Origin: JAAFJU01 sp043764895
GTDB taxonomy: Bacteria; Cyanobacteriota; Cyanobacteriia; Leptolyngbyales; Leptolyngbyaceae
Direction of reading: 5' to 3'
Length of the DNA: 64,000 nucleotides
NCBI GenBank assembly: GCA_043764895.1
Contig: JAYUJY010000064.1
Location: 24,835-88,834 of the forward strand
Of the stretch, positions 16,266 to 24,270 are shown piece after piece. The first letter of the stretch is position 1. Each line of letters starts with the position of its first letter. Under the pieces are notes generated by a model. The model had not been told where the DNA came from. It ran no database searches and saw only the letters and a program-made list of their open reading frames with translations. Made by a program: the position numbers and the translations under genes.

Positions 16266-16337
16266 GTCAACTATACAGAAGGTTCGCTACCATTATTATA
16301 TTAATTTACTGCTACGATAAATTCTATAGGTAAGTTC

Positions 16338-17147
16338 ATGAGTAGTCCGACCCCTGAGGCACCCAAAAAGTCACCGTTTGGATTTTTAAGTTTCTTTTTC
16401 ATGGCAACCCTTGTAGTGGGTGGCGGTGGAGCGTTAACCTTCGGAAATTGGAGACTAATCGGACCTTCATCAAGTTCACCAAATGCTGATGAAAAAAGTC
16501 CTACTCCGATCACTTCTAACGCTGGGTCTCAAGCTGTTGGCAACGATAATAAGCAAGCTACAGGGAATGGTAATACCGTGGCAGGCGGGGATATTCAGAC
16601 TGGTGGAACTCGTGTCTATAATCAAATTAGCTATGCCGGAAACGATAAGCTCCCTGGGTTTTCTCCTCAAAGTGGTTTTATCCAAAAGCCGTTGGACGTC
16701 AGTAAGTATAAAAAGGCTAGTCCGCTAGCATTAGATGTGATTCGGCTAGGTGAAAAGTACGTCAGCACTTACAACACAAATATCTTTGTTCAGGGAAACC
16801 TTTTTCCGGTAACACTTGCACTACAGGGCGATTTTGACGATGGTATGCAGCGAAGTGTTGGGTTTCAGCTAGATGGAGAACAAAAAGGGGTTCTGCTTGG
16901 CTTTGGCTTGCAGGATTTATCGTCAGGAGGTAGCAATGTGACCTATCGGGTAAAGGTATCAGCAGGTTCAACTCTTCTTTGGGAGGGTGATTGTGGGTAT
17001 GGGCAGCCGAGTCAGTCTATATCCATTCCTTTGAGCATACCAAAAGCAACTAGTCTCAAAATTGACTATTGGGTTAAAAGAGGAAGAGGTCAATACTATC
17101 CCTCTTTTCCAGAGCTTTATTTCACTAAAGCTGAGTTGATTTTCTAG
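16338..17147 (+). CDS. Membrane-anchored protein with a C-terminal beta-sandwich, hypothetical
   Basis: The 269-residue protein has a short cytoplasmic N-terminus, one membrane helix at about 15-32 (FLSFFFMATLVVGGGGALTF) and a low-complexity Gly/Asn/Gln linker. A strand-rich domain from about residue 115 to the end follows. That domain (RSVGFQLDGEQKGVLLGFGL, then LKIDYWVKRG and ELYFTKAELIF) resembles carbohydrate-binding modules of the NPCBM or lectin kind, which would suggest cell-surface sugar binding. This is a tentative reading. The next gene is a lipoprotein on the same strand, with a 52-base gap. Codon use is more A+T-rich than in its neighbours. Confidence 0.65.
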   Translation: MSSPTPEAPKKSPFGFLSFFFMATLVVGGGGALTFGNWRLIGPSSSSPNADEKSPTPITSNAGSQAVGNDNKQATGNGNTVAGGDIQTGGTRVYNQISYAGNDKLPGFSPQSGFIQKPLDVSKYKKASPLALDVIRLGEKYVSTYNTNIFVQGNLFPVTLALQGDFDDGMQRSVGFQLDGEQKGVLLGFGLQDLSSGGSNVTYRVKVSAGSTLLWEGDCGYGQPSQSISIPLSIPKATSLKIDYWVKRGRGQYYPSFPELYFTKAELIF

Positions 17148-17199
17148 TAATGTGTCAGACAGATTTGTTTTCGTTGAAGATGTATTTTGGGTTAATATT

Positions 17200-17727
17200 A
17201 TGAGCAAGAAAAGAGTTCTACTTTATATTCTATCGCTATATATGACTTCAATCAATATTGTAGGATGTAGCAATTCACCCAAATCCTCACCCTATATAGA
17301 TTCTGGAAATACCGGATCTACAGAATCTCCTAAACCTATTAAGAAAGATTTAACAACATATGATGTTATCTGTTTTATATATGTACCACTAGGTATGCCT
17401 CCTATGTGTCAAGGTCAAATTTATAAAATTCCAAGGAGTAGTACCATTACTGTTACATTAGAACAAAGCACTACTGTACAGTCAGGCGTTAACAATGTTA
17501 TACGATTTCGCAGTAGTAGCGATAGCAAAGAGAAAATTAGTGAATCAGAAATGGAATATCTATCTGAAAATGGAAGTAATATCTACGGATTATTAAGCTA
17601 TTATAAGAATGAATCTCGTAATGTTAAGGTAGTTATTTTCGATCGAAGCATAGGTCAGTTCAGAAATTTCGACACTAAGCCGACTCAAGTTATCTTCAAA
17701 GCTGGCGAAAAGTTGACTGGTATGTGA
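17200..17727 (+). CDS. Lipoprotein, hypothetical
   Basis: The start at 17200 gives MSKKRVLLYILSLYMTSINI and then the lipobox VGC, with the lipidated Cys at 23, so the 175-residue product should be membrane-anchored. The mature part is rich in Ser/Thr and short strands (SSTITVTLEQSTTVQSGVNN). No family was recognised. An earlier in-frame codon at 17152 would bury the signal sequence. The gene is markedly A+T-rich compared with its surroundings, as is its upstream neighbour, so the pair may have been acquired. Confidence 0.65.
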   Translation: MSKKRVLLYILSLYMTSINIVGCSNSPKSSPYIDSGNTGSTESPKPIKKDLTTYDVICFIYVPLGMPPMCQGQIYKIPRSSTITVTLEQSTTVQSGVNNVIRFRSSSDSKEKISESEMEYLSENGSNIYGLLSYYKNESRNVKVVIFDRSIGQFRNFDTKPTQVIFKAGEKLTGM

Positions 17728-17988
17728 AAACCGAATTGAATCCCGCACTCCTTACTATCTCCTATCCCCCATTTCAAAAGGCCGATCGGACAGTGAAACG
17801 ATTGCCTTTACAGACTCTATAACTCCGATCGATCGGGAAAAACAGGCACAATTGTTTTCCCGCATCCCCAAAAGAGGATCGTAGGGAGAACCGATCGTAA
17901 AGAACATGGCTGACCAATCGTAAACTGACCCATGCGCTAAAATTGACGAAAGACACCTATCCTCGATCGCTCATAGCATTGGTTGACC

Positions 17989-18366
17989 ATGCAGAACGCA
18001 ACTCAAAACCATATTCAACATCTCACCGCTCAAATCAATCCACTCCATCAAACCAGTCGTGACGAACGCATTCGACTTGCAGAATGGGAAGACGAAAAAT
18101 CCTTCAGTATCCTAGGAGAACTTGAACTTCTTGCAGGCTTACTCCAAGACTATACAGGTCAACTGATAACCGATCGCATCCAACAACCCCAAAGCGCGAT
18201 CGCCCAGCTTCAACAGCGAAATCCCTTTGAAATACCCGAACTCTCTGTCTGGTATTTCACCCATGGCAAAGACTATCCCAAACTTTGTCGCTATGTAGAA
18301 CTTTTAGATTACCTACGACTTTCCCTAGCAGGCGCAATTCAGCAAACTAGCCTACAAGCTGCCTAA
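17989..18366 (+). CDS. Hypothetical helical protein, 125 residues
   Basis: The ATG at 17989 starts MQNATQNHIQHLTAQINPLH. The product is rich in Leu, Gln and Ile with helix-forming patterns, and ends LRLSLAGAIQQTSLQAA. No signal peptide, membrane helix or domain was recognised. A TTG two codons upstream is possible but weaker. It lies between the lipoprotein and a convergent glycosyltransferase operon. A 260-base gap before it holds no visible gene. Confidence 0.55.
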   Translation: MQNATQNHIQHLTAQINPLHQTSRDERIRLAEWEDEKSFSILGELELLAGLLQDYTGQLITDRIQQPQSAIAQLQQRNPFEIPELSVWYFTHGKDYPKLCRYVELLDYLRLSLAGAIQQTSLQAA

Positions 18367-18427
18367 AATACCGATCGCCCCACCCCCAGCCCCTCAAAGA
18401 ACGAAAAACCGATACACTCAAACCGCC

Positions 18428-18871
18428 TCACTCCAACGTCAGCGAGATCGGCGGGTAAATGCGATCGCCGCTGCCGTCAAATAACAGCATCTGTTTTAAA
18501 TCAAAGGCGAGTGGCACAATTGAATCGATCGGGGGAATTTGATCCAGTTGTGCGATCGTGACGGTTAGTGCGACGGTTCCGCCTGTGGATGGAACGTTGA
18601 CTTGTAGGGTAATGCCGTCGGGTAAGGTTTCAACGTGGGTGACGGGGCCTCGGACGTGGGGCAGGGCGGTTTCGATGCGGATGGCGGTCGCTGGGATGCC
18701 AAACTCGAAGCGCATTCCGGATTGCAGTTGGTCTTTGATGGCGCGGCGAACGGCTATTGGGGTGGGAATCATTTGGTCGCCGAGTTGGAAGCCGTCTCCC
18801 GTGTAGTTTACGCCGAAGATGTTTATTGGGGGATTGCTCAGAAGGGCGATCGATCGGGTTTCGGGGGGCAT
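18428..18871 (-). CDS. Hypothetical protein overlapping the glycosyltransferase end
   Basis: The ATG at 18871 gives 147 residues (MPPETRSIALLSNPPINIFG). The protein has strand-rich sequence with IFGVNYTGDGFQLGDQMIPT and LPDGITLQVNVPSTGGTVAL and no signal peptide. Its start lies 34 bases inside the upstream glycosyltransferase gene in another frame, so the two are translationally coupled. An open frame that extends to 19252 is only antisense-style overlap with that gene and is not used. The family is unknown; the partnership suggests a role in the same glycan pathway. Confidence 0.6.
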   Translation of the reverse strand: MPPETRSIALLSNPPINIFGVNYTGDGFQLGDQMIPTPIAVRRAIKDQLQSGMRFEFGIPATAIRIETALPHVRGPVTHVETLPDGITLQVNVPSTGGTVALTVTIAQLDQIPPIDSIVPLAFDLKQMLLFDGSGDRIYPPISLTLE

Positions 18872-20046
18872 GGGGTTTGGGAAATTTGGGCTAATACACC
18901 ATACAGAATTTTTGACATCGCGGCGGTTCCATAATGTTCTAGACACCGATCGCGGGCTTGTTGACCTTTCTGCTGGGCGAGTTCCCAATGATTGAAAATC
19001 TCTTCGATCGTGTCGGCTATTTGCTGCGGCTGCTGCGGTTCGACGAGATAGCCTGTCCCGCCGAGAATCTCCGGAATGTCGCCGACTGTGGTGGATAAAA
19101 TGGGTTTGGCCATGGCCATGCCGTCGCTGAGTTTTAGCGGAAACTGAGCGATCGCCGTGAGTGAATTTCGCTGCGGAACGACGATGATGTGCGCGGCAGA
19201 GACGAGTTCTGGCATTTTCTCGACGGGCGATCTCGGAAGTTGGATGAGCCATTTTCCGTAGCGTTGCTTGAGGCGATCGTCGTAGTCATCGTACGGACTT
19301 CCGCCAATAATAACGAGCCGTAAATCGTCTTGATTCAAAAGTTCTAACGCATCCAATACATCTTCGACGCCTTTGTGCGGACGGGGCGCGCCGGGAAACA
19401 TCAGGATGCGATATTGCGATAGCCCGAGTTTCGATCGGATGTCGTCAGGATTGTAAAAACTGGGATCGAATAGCGTTGTTTCTTTTCCATTAGGCACGTA
19501 TACGCCACCGAATCTTTTCTGTAAAAAATTCGTGTCTACCGTGAGCGCATTCACAGATGAAACCCAGGGTTCTAACCATTTCACATACAGCGGATGATCG
19601 ATGTCGCGCAACTGTCCGTCAGACTTGAAAAGGTCGCGGTAGCGTTGCTTGAGGCTGACCGGAGCATATCGCCAATCGTCGCCCCCACACCAGCTCATCT
19701 CCCAATCATCCATGTCCAGCAGCAAGGGTTTGCGCGTTTGCCAGCGGCGCAACAGTCCGATGCCGAAGCTGGTCGGTTTGGGTTTGACGGCGTAGATCAT
19801 ATCGCCTGTAATCAAGGCCATGAGTTTGGGCACGTCCCAGAATAATCCCGGAAGCCGACGCCCCGGAAGCGATCGCACTCGTATGCCGCCCGGTGGCTCC
19901 GCGTACAGCGCCGTCCCAAACTGAAACCCCACGACCTCAATATCGTGCCCCATTTGCTTCAAGACTAGCCCGAGGAGGTAGGCCCGGACGGTGCCACCAC
20001 TGGAGAGGTCGCTGACGATAAGAGAGATCTTGAGGGCGTTAGTCAC
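18838..20046 (-). CDS. GT4-family glycosyltransferase
   Basis: The 402-residue enzyme starts MTNALKISLIVSDLSSGGTV with the Gly-rich N-terminal loop, has LMFPGAPRPHKGVEDVLDAL in the donor domain near residue 205, and FPLKLSDGMAMAKPILSTTV in place of the canonical EX7E stretch, a common variation. Its substrate is unknown. It is the middle gene of a likely three-gene operon: the 68-residue protein 17 bases upstream, then this gene, then the overlapping 147-residue protein. Confidence 0.85.
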   Translation of the reverse strand: MTNALKISLIVSDLSSGGTVRAYLLGLVLKQMGHDIEVVGFQFGTALYAEPPGGIRVRSLPGRRLPGLFWDVPKLMALITGDMIYAVKPKPTSFGIGLLRRWQTRKPLLLDMDDWEMSWCGGDDWRYAPVSLKQRYRDLFKSDGQLRDIDHPLYVKWLEPWVSSVNALTVDTNFLQKRFGGVYVPNGKETTLFDPSFYNPDDIRSKLGLSQYRILMFPGAPRPHKGVEDVLDALELLNQDDLRLVIIGGSPYDDYDDRLKQRYGKWLIQLPRSPVEKMPELVSAAHIIVVPQRNSLTAIAQFPLKLSDGMAMAKPILSTTVGDIPEILGGTGYLVEPQQPQQIADTIEEIFNHWELAQQKGQQARDRCLEHYGTAAMSKILYGVLAQISQTPCPPKPDRSPF

Positions 20047-20063
20047 GGGGTTTGACGAGGGCT

Positions 20064-20270
20064 TTAAGGGTCTTCGATACGGAGCCGATCGAGCTTGATG
20101 TCGTCGAGCACTTTGATAATGCGTTGACGTTCTTCAATGCTGAGGGTCTGTCCAGAGAGAATGGCGCTGGTGATTTGCACGTAGGTATCGCGAGGGATGA
20201 TTCGCGATCGCTGAATGCGCTCTAATTGTTGGGAAATCGATAGTCGATTTCGGTCTTGAAAACGTCCCAT
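20064..20270 (-). CDS. Small helical protein, hypothetical
   Basis: The 68-residue product MGRFQDRNRLSISQQLERIQ is highly charged and almost entirely helical, ending DDIKLDRLRIEDP. It is of the size and composition of small cyanobacterial proteins of unknown role. It precedes the glycosyltransferase by 17 bases on the same strand and its start is 49 bases from the divergent gloB-like gene, so the two genes share a compact promoter region. Confidence 0.65.
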   Translation of the reverse strand: MGRFQDRNRLSISQQLERIQRSRIIPRDTYVQITSAILSGQTLSIEERQRIIKVLDDIKLDRLRIEDP

Positions 20271-20319
20271 AGCCTAAAATGCCCAGTAACAATAAAAAAT
20301 AGCCGTCAGGATTCACATC

Positions 20320-21114
20320 ATGCCAATTTCCTCTCTGCAATCCATCCAAAACGCCTTGCAAGTGTACTGTCTACCTGCGCTTTCGGATAATTATATTTTT
20401 GTTTTGGTAGACTGGACTGCTCGATCGGTGGCGGTGGTGGATGCGGGAGAGCCGTTTCCGGTGCTGGAGTTTCTCCGATCGCATGATCTGAAGCTATCGA
20501 TGATTTTAAATACGCACTTCGATGGGGATCATGTTGGGGCGAATCGGGATTTGTTGCGGGAATTTCCAGGGATTCCGGTATGTGGCAGCGAAATCGATCG
20601 GGGGAAGATTCCAGGGCAAACGGTGTTTCTCAAGGAGGGCGACCGGGTGAAGGTGGGGTCGGCGGTTGGGGAAGTTCTAGCGGTGCCCGGTCATCGGCTC
20701 GGACATCTTGCGTACTACTTTCCGGAGACGGCGGATTTGTTTTGTGGAGATGTGTTGTTTTCGGCGGGATCTGGCCGTATTAAAGATGGTACCCCTGCAA
20801 TGATGCAGCAGTCCCTCGCGAAACTTCGACAACTCCCGCCGGATACGAAGATTTGGTGCGCCCATGAATATACGCTGGAAAATCTGAAGTTTGCACTGAC
20901 GATCGAACCGGAGAATCTAGCGCTACACACCCGAATGCAGGAGGTGACGGTGCTGCGATCGCAGAATCAGCCGACGATTCCCAGTACTCTAGGTTTTGAG
21001 ATCTTAACGAATCCGTTTTTACGATGGGATGTTGCAGAGATTCGATCATTTTTAGGAACCTCTAGTGATGTGGAAACCTACAGCGAAATCCGATCGCGCA
21101 AGAATCAATTTTGA
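20320..21114 (+). CDS. gloB: Hydroxyacylglutathione hydrolase-like protein (glyoxalase II) with altered metal motif
   Basis: The 264-residue protein has a metallo-beta-lactamase domain and a C-terminal HAGH-type helical extension (ENLALHTRMQEVTVLRSQNQ to the end), as in glyoxalase II, which hydrolyses S-lactoylglutathione. The metal motif at residues 66-71 reads HFDGDH instead of the usual HXHXDH, so the second His ligand is Asp68. Later ligands are present: PGHRLGHL, SAGSGRIKDGT and WCAHEYTLENL. Activity may be altered in metal preference or substrate. The gene is divergent from the glycosyltransferase operon. Confidence 0.82.
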   Translation: MPISSLQSIQNALQVYCLPALSDNYIFVLVDWTARSVAVVDAGEPFPVLEFLRSHDLKLSMILNTHFDGDHVGANRDLLREFPGIPVCGSEIDRGKIPGQTVFLKEGDRVKVGSAVGEVLAVPGHRLGHLAYYFPETADLFCGDVLFSAGSGRIKDGTPAMMQQSLAKLRQLPPDTKIWCAHEYTLENLKFALTIEPENLALHTRMQEVTVLRSQNQPTIPSTLGFEILTNPFLRWDVAEIRSFLGTSSDVETYSEIRSRKNQF

Positions 21115-21172
21115 GCGTTCTATTTCCTCCCAACTTGTCACCTCGTTAGAGTGGGGAGAGCTGCCGTTGGTT

Positions 21173-22216
21173 TTAGGCTAAAGATTCTATCCATTCAAAA
21201 ATGCGATTCCATGCCCACCATCGATCGCGATCGCCATAGTGGTGCTGGCATATTTTACTGCTGATATAACCAACATGACCGCCATATTGGGTCACCATTA
21301 GTTTTATTGCAGGATTGTCTTGAGCAATTTTTTCTAAGTCTGGAATAATAGCTGGATCAAACATCGGATCATCCGCCGCATAAAGAACAAACGTTGGCTT
21401 TTGCAAATGCGGCATGAAATAGAGCGGACAACTTGCTTCGTAATACTCGTGTACAGAGCTAAAGCCTAATTTTTCAATTGTTAATTCGTGATCAAATCCC
21501 CAAATGCTGTTAGCTCGTTCCACAGCATCGCGATCGATCGCTTCAGGATGCCTCTTTGCTAGGTCGCGTCCTAACTTCTTTAATTCACGAGCGATCGCCT
21601 TTTCGAGAAATTTACCTAAGTCATCTTTGACTAAATAAGTAAGCGATCGATTGGAGTCAACACTCGGACAAATGACTGCCCCACCTGCAATATCAGCGGA
21701 CGTAATTTCTAAATCGCTTCCCCAATCCGCGATCGATTCTCCTGCTTTTATTCCCCACAAAGCTAATTGCCCACCGAGCGAATAGCCCGTTAACCAAAAA
21801 GGTGCCGGACATCCCAATTGTTTAGCAGTGTTGGCGATCCGAATAAAATCTTCGCCTTCGTACAGTCCATCGGAAGTTAGCGCGGGTGAAAGTTCAGCCG
21901 TTTTACCATGTGCCCGCCAATCAAATAAAACGATGGCATATCCTTTTGCGATCGCCTTACGGCCTAGAATTTTGAGAAACCATTGATTATCTAAATCCCC
22001 TGTAATTCCGTAGGTTCCGACAATGGTTCCTGTGGCATTTTTGGGAATTGCATATTTACCAAAAATAGGCACACCATTCGCACCTGTAAAAATATGCTCT
22101 TGATAAATGGGTTCAGGCTCAACGGTGAAATTCTCCCATTTTCGACTCACCCGCAAAGCGGTATGGAGGGTCATTAGTAACCCATTAGTAAGATGCCAAG
22201 GTGGTGTATAAAGCAT
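21173..22216 (-). CDS. Alpha/beta hydrolase of the YheT/EMB8-like group
   Basis: The 347-residue protein has the nucleophile elbow GYSLGG near residue 145 and SCPLYFMPHLQKPTFVLYAA before the acid residue (DDPMF). A C-terminal His region QYGGHVGYI completes the triad. The size and the late GHVG motif fit the YheT group of hydrolases with unknown substrates. There is no signal peptide. It converges on gloB 58 bases away. An earlier or later start (M15, MTLHTALRV) is possible. Confidence 0.82.
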   Translation of the reverse strand: MLYTPPWHLTNGLLMTLHTALRVSRKWENFTVEPEPIYQEHIFTGANGVPIFGKYAIPKNATGTIVGTYGITGDLDNQWFLKILGRKAIAKGYAIVLFDWRAHGKTAELSPALTSDGLYEGEDFIRIANTAKQLGCPAPFWLTGYSLGGQLALWGIKAGESIADWGSDLEITSADIAGGAVICPSVDSNRSLTYLVKDDLGKFLEKAIARELKKLGRDLAKRHPEAIDRDAVERANSIWGFDHELTIEKLGFSSVHEYYEASCPLYFMPHLQKPTFVLYAADDPMFDPAIIPDLEKIAQDNPAIKLMVTQYGGHVGYISSKICQHHYGDRDRWWAWNRIFEWIESLA

Positions 22217-22332
22217 ACCGATCGCAATAAATTTCCATGAGTTTCACTTCCGAAGAAGTCCATGGCCTAGAAGCCACACCCAAATCATAGCAAGGATTTC
22301 AACGATCGATCGAGAGGGTTCCTAATTTTGGG

Positions 22333-22590
22333 CTAAAATCCAAGCCGGACGGGTTGAATAAAGTTTGTACTTGCACGGACGTAGCATTGAGTGGTTGGAC
22401 TAGTGGGGTTCCGTACTTTCAGCCAAGGTTTACCATTCCCATCTGAAACAATTCCATTGCCCATTCCTGTACTCATTGGAGATCTCGCATTGAGTTGTTC
22501 ACCTCCGTTTGAAGTAAAGGAATACACAATACTATTGAGCATGGTCGTCGTGACGATCGTTGCAATGATTGAAAAATTCTTAAAATTCAT
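22333..22590 (-). CDS. Small exported hypothetical protein
   Basis: The 85-residue product starts MNFKNFSIIATIVTTTMLNS, a typical signal sequence, and has a Gly/Asn-rich mature part with one Cys (TTQCYVRAS). The start is preceded by GAAACTCACC on the plus strand, which reads GGTGAGTTTC on the coding strand, a fair ribosome binding site. No family was recognised. Its promoter side faces the MITE-like repeat at 22660-22866. Confidence 0.55.
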   Translation of the reverse strand: MNFKNFSIIATIVTTTMLNSIVYSFTSNGGEQLNARSPMSTGMGNGIVSDGNGKPWLKVRNPTSPTTQCYVRASTNFIQPVRLGF

Positions 22591-22659
22591 GGTGAGTTTC
22601 CTAGTTTAGATTGAGTAAAAGCAACTCTCTAAAATGGCATCAACTGTGGCTTGATATAG

Positions 22660-22866
22660 CTAGTACTATGCGGCGTAAATAAGCCCAGTATTGCAAACAA
22701 TCCAGATAACCAGATCTATTGATCTATTCTTCGTTGGGTTTTGGGCACGGCAAGCCATGCCCCTACGGTCTCTGGAAAGATAGATTTGTAGGGGCATGGC
22801 ACGCCGTGCCCCAAACCCAACAGAGAGGTTCTAAATACCTGGCTTATTTACGCCGCATGATACTAG
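22660..22866. mobile_element. Nested-palindrome repeat, full copy B (MITE-like)
   Basis: The element is flanked by CTAG on both sides (22660-22663 and 22863-22866). Its ends are inverted repeats of about 21 bases: the left begins TACTATGCGGCGTAAATAAG and the right ends CTTATTTACGCCGCATGATA. Inside are two inverted arms (CACGGCAAGCCATGCCCCTA and TAGGGGCATGGCACGCCGTG), each also able to fold on itself. No gene is encoded. It ends 16 bases before the emrA start. Confidence 0.85.
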
Positions 22867-22881
22867 ATCAGGGAGAAAGAA

Positions 22882-24261
22882 ATGCTTCAAGATAATATGA
22901 CATTTGGAGAGGATAGTTCAAATGGATCAACGCCTGTATGGGTGCCCACCACCTTATCCATTCAAGGAATATCTGCAACAGATATTGAAAAAGAAACTTT
23001 AGTCACGTCCTTGCCGCCAGAACCACCTCCAAAAAAGACCAAAAAGAAAAGAACGCTTGTGTTTCTTCTGATTGGACTTAGCCTAGGGGCGATCGTGGCG
23101 ACCGTATTTGGGTATCGATATTGGCAATACACGTCCACTCACGAAACAACGGACAACGCCACAGTTGCAGGGTCAATTCATCAAGTGAGTAGTAAAGTAG
23201 AAGGGACGGTAAGCAAGATTCTGGTGAGTGACAATCAAGTCGTCAAGCCAGGACAAATCTTAGTGCAACTCGATCGCCAAGACTATGAGAACAAAGTCCA
23301 ACAAGCCCAAGCCGCTCTAGAGTCTGCGAAGCGTCAGGCAAATGCAGCTCAGGCCAGTATTGCTCTCGCCTCCGAAACAACAAGTGGCAAAACAACGGTT
23401 GCTCAAGGTGATATTGGCACCGCCCAAGCCGCCATTGGAACGGCTAGTGCGATCGTCCAAGAAGCTGAAGCCGGAATCCCTTTGGCGCAATCTCTAGTCG
23501 ATCAAGCTGAGGCCACGCGCCAAAAAGTTCAGGCCGACTACAACCGTTATGAAACCCTTTATCAACAGGGAGCTATTGCGCGTCAGCAACTCGACACCGC
23601 CCAAGCCGCCTATACCGTCGCCGAAGCCCAAAAGACATCCGCCCTTCAAGGCGTTCAGCAAGCCCAAGCCAAACTCGCCCAAGCCCAAGAAGGCATCACC
23701 AGCGCCCAAGCCAAACTTGCAGCATCCCGAGGTGGACTCCAGCAAGCGACCGCATCTGGACAACAAACTCTTGTCAACCGCAGCCAATATGAAGCGGCCC
23801 AAGGTGCAATAGCTGAAGCAGAAGTCTCTCTTAAAGCGGCTCAACTCCAACTTTCTTACATCAACATCACGGCTCCCAGCAACGGACGCATTGGAAAAAA
23901 GAATGTTGAGATCGGCAATCGGATTCAAGTCGGGGCACCGTTAATGGCGATCGTCGATACGAACTACTGGGTCATTGCAAACTTCAAAGAAACGCAGCTC
24001 AACAAAATAAAGTCTGGGCAGCCTGTAGAAATCAAATTTGATGCTTTCCCGAATCGTGTTTTCAGTGGCCGTGTCGATAGTATTTCACCTGCCTCTGGAT
24101 CTCAATTCACACTGCTTCCACCTGACAACGCAACTGGAAATTTTACTAAAATTGTCCAGCGTATTCCCGTCAAAATTAGCCTAGACGAAGAGAGTTTAAA
24201 AGGCTACGAATCACGAGTCACTCCTGGTTTATCGGCAGAAGTAACGGTTGGAATTCAGTAG
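22882..24261 (+). CDS. HlyD/EmrA-type membrane fusion protein
   Basis: The 459-residue protein has a single membrane helix at about 54-72 (KRTLVFLLIGLSLGAIVATV), a biotinyl-lipoyl half (STHETTDNATVAGSIHQVSS) and a very long coiled coil rich in Ala/Gln (residues 135-320). The returning barrel half has SYINITAPSNGRIGKKNVEI. This is the EmrA layout: it spans the periplasm and hands substrate from the inner-membrane pump to the outer membrane. The DHA2 pump follows 9 bases later. AGGGAGA lies 6 bases before the ATG. The sequence upstream is almost entirely the repeat at 22660-22866. Confidence 0.9.
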   Translation: MLQDNMTFGEDSSNGSTPVWVPTTLSIQGISATDIEKETLVTSLPPEPPPKKTKKKRTLVFLLIGLSLGAIVATVFGYRYWQYTSTHETTDNATVAGSIHQVSSKVEGTVSKILVSDNQVVKPGQILVQLDRQDYENKVQQAQAALESAKRQANAAQASIALASETTSGKTTVAQGDIGTAQAAIGTASAIVQEAEAGIPLAQSLVDQAEATRQKVQADYNRYETLYQQGAIARQQLDTAQAAYTVAEAQKTSALQGVQQAQAKLAQAQEGITSAQAKLAASRGGLQQATASGQQTLVNRSQYEAAQGAIAEAEVSLKAAQLQLSYINITAPSNGRIGKKNVEIGNRIQVGAPLMAIVDTNYWVIANFKETQLNKIKSGQPVEIKFDAFPNRVFSGRVDSISPASGSQFTLLPPDNATGNFTKIVQRIPVKISLDEESLKGYESRVTPGLSAEVTVGIQ

Positions 24262-24270
24262 GTTGGAATC

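Noticed and set aside
23494..23928. Open frame of 144 codons on the minus strand inside emrA
   Set aside because: It is an antisense shadow of the Ala/Gln-rich coiled coil and has no coding signals of its own.
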